6,803 bases of DNA, taken from positions 1-6,803 of the forward strand of contig DNHM01000322.1 of NCBI GenBank assembly GCA_003485885.1, in the 5' to 3' direction. The notes beneath the pieces were generated by a model. The model ran no database searches, was not told where the DNA came from, and was given only the letters and a program-made list of their open reading frames with translations. This document shows positions 5,552-6,803 of the stretch, in pieces. The translations under genes were made by a program, and so were the position numbers. Within the stretch, counting starts at the first letter, position 1. Every line of letters begins with the position of its first letter. Source of the stretch: Acidimicrobiaceae bacterium (GTDB taxonomy: Bacteria > Actinomycetota > Acidimicrobiia > Acidimicrobiales > UBA10347).

Positions 5552-6789
5552 TGACGATGAATCGACGCACATTTCTTGGACTGAGTGGCGGGGTTGCCGC
5601 ATCCGGCCTGTTCGGTGGTCTGGCGCTACCTCGAAACGCAGCGGCTTTGCACTCTTTTGCTCGCCAATCTTCCGGCACGGCGCGCACGTTGGTGGTCGTT
5701 GACCTGCAGGGAGGGAACGATGCGCTCAACACGTTCGTTCCCCAGTCGGGTCTGTACCGAGATCTTCGACCAACGATTGCTCTGCCAGAGTCTGACCTGC
5801 TCACCTTCGCCGGTCTTGAATACGGCGTGCACCCGAGCTTGGCTTCGTTGCAATCGTTATGGGACAACGGCCAGCTCGCAGCCCTTTACGGCACCGGCCT
5901 GCAAGGGCAAGGGCGATCACACTTCGTTGCCCAAGACGCATGGCGCACCGCCCGACCCGGCGAACCCGCCAGGTCTGGATGGCTTGGCCGGTGGCTCGAG
6001 GCAACTGAACCTGACGAGGAGGTGCCGCTACGGGCCATCGCTCTTGGCCAAAGCACGTTGGCCGCGCAGGGTGAACAAGGTCGTCCGGTAGCGATCCAGT
6101 CGGTCGAAGGGTTCCGGCTCAACCCACCTCGAGGTAACGATGACGTGACCGCAGCGGTGCTGGCAATGTCGGACCCTGCTGGTCGCGGCGTGATGGGCGA
6201 AGCGATGGCTGCCTTCCCTCAAACCGTCGAGGCTGTCATCCAACTTCAGGAGCTCGTGGCTGATGTCGATGTCAGCGACAACGTCGATCAAGAGATCGAT
6301 GTGGATGGTGACCAGGCACTGTTCCAAGCAACGCAGGCAATTATCCAAGGAAACGTAGGCGCACAGATCCTTTATGTAACGATCAATGGCTTCGACACCC
6401 ATTCGGGGCAGGCCTCTCAGCAGGGGGCGCTGTTACAGCTGGTTGCCGACGGGCTCGCTGACCTGTTCGCTGCGCTCGAAACATCAGGTCACGCCGAGAA
6501 CACACTTGCGCTGGTCGTGTCGGAGTTCGGCCGTCGGGCAGCCGAGAACGGCTCGCTGGGCACCGACCACGGCCACGGCGGATTGTCCTTCCTCGTCGGC
6601 CCGCCGGTGGCACAAAGTGCGATCATCGGAGAACCTGATCTAGGCGACCTTGCCGACGGCGACCTGCGCATCACGATCGACGCCCGTTCGATGTACGACC
6701 ACGCGTTGCGGTGGCTGGGTGCCTCCGACGAGATCATCGTCGATGTCCTCGGCCAAGAGTGGAAAGGCCTCCAGCTGCTCCGCCTCTGA
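5551..6789 (+). CDS. Tat-exported DUF1501 family protein
   Basis: The 412-residue product begins with a twin-arginine signal: NRRTFLGLSGG (4-14), a mild hydrophobic stretch to about 26, and a likely cut after AAA (30-32). This indicates export in folded form, often meaning a bound cofactor or metal. Conserved DUF1501 blocks follow in order: VVVDLQGGNDALN (48-60), HPSL (94-97), GRSHFVAQDAW (121-131), GFDTHSGQ (280-287) and SEFGRRAAENGSLGTDHGHGG (324-344). The family is placed in the alkaline phosphatase/sulfatase superfamily, and Asp51, Asp282, His284, Asp339, His340 and His342 are candidate metal ligands. The substrate is unknown. The ATG at 5551 overlaps the DUF1800 stop (TGATG). A second ATG at 5557 would keep the Tat motif, so the exact start is open by two codons. 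No strong ribosome binding site precedes it, which fits translational coupling. The gene is complete and ends 14 bases before the window edge. Confidence 0.94.
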   Translation: MTMNRRTFLGLSGGVAASGLFGGLALPRNAAALHSFARQSSGTARTLVVVDLQGGNDALNTFVPQSGLYRDLRPTIALPESDLLTFAGLEYGVHPSLASLQSLWDNGQLAALYGTGLQGQGRSHFVAQDAWRTARPGEPARSGWLGRWLEATEPDEEVPLRAIALGQSTLAAQGEQGRPVAIQSVEGFRLNPPRGNDDVTAAVLAMSDPAGRGVMGEAMAAFPQTVEAVIQLQELVADVDVSDNVDQEIDVDGDQALFQATQAIIQGNVGAQILYVTINGFDTHSGQASQQGALLQLVADGLADLFAALETSGHAENTLALVVSEFGRRAAENGSLGTDHGHGGLSFLVGPPVAQSAIIGEPDLGDLADGDLRITIDARSMYDHALRWLGASDEIIVDVLGQEWKGLQLLRL

Positions 6790-6803
6790 TGTCACGCGGG
6801 GTC

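Noticed and set aside
5340..5867. A 175-codon minus-strand frame across the DUF1800/DUF1501 junction
   Set aside because: It is antisense to two clear family members and is Arg/Pro-rich, typical of a shadow frame.

Overview
The window is a stretch of high-GC bacterial chromosome. Gene style points to an actinobacterium, perhaps an acidimicrobial lineage. The clues are the tRNA-Thr(CGU) with U73 and an encoded CCA, the MazF/ribbon-helix-helix pair whose antitoxin ends in Glu-Pro-Trp, a cytosolic S9 peptidase, and a Pro/Thr/Ser-rich secreted protein with an acidic stalk. The taxon is an inference from these features, not a match to a known genome.

Layout. At 10-717 (+) lies a secreted, C-terminally membrane-anchored protein with a PT/PS linker and a very acidic low-complexity stalk. 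It converges, across about 40 bases, on a complete S9-family prolyl oligopeptidase/acylaminoacyl-peptidase-like enzyme at 759-2750 (-). Divergent from that is tRNA-Thr(CGU) at 2863-2938 (+). After 212 bases without a convincing gene comes a leftward type II toxin-antitoxin operon: an RHH antitoxin (3456-3707) and a MazF/PemK-like toxin (3151-3462). The antitoxin has a recognisable promoter placed for leaderless transcription, and the toxin starts at TTG inside the end of the antitoxin gene. Rightward of it are two small unrecognised frames (3751-3975, weak; 3975-4229, better) linked by a TGATG stop/start. The right third (4307-6789, +) is a two-gene operon encoding a DUF1800 protein and a Tat-exported DUF1501 protein, again joined by TGATG.

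How the parts work together. The toxin and antitoxin form one translationally coupled unit. The DUF1800 and DUF1501 proteins are a widespread pair of unknown function; here only the DUF1501 partner carries an export signal. The S9 peptidase and the surface protein look like independent single genes. The accessory-looking zone is 2939-4306, between the tRNA and the DUF1800 gene. It holds the TA module, the two small frames, and a weak hint that similar peptide-coding segments flank the TA module. No integrase, transposase, CRISPR array or rRNA is visible. I see no clear evidence for a wholly new system; the best leads are the DUF1800/DUF1501 pair with one export signal and the small frames next to the TA operon.
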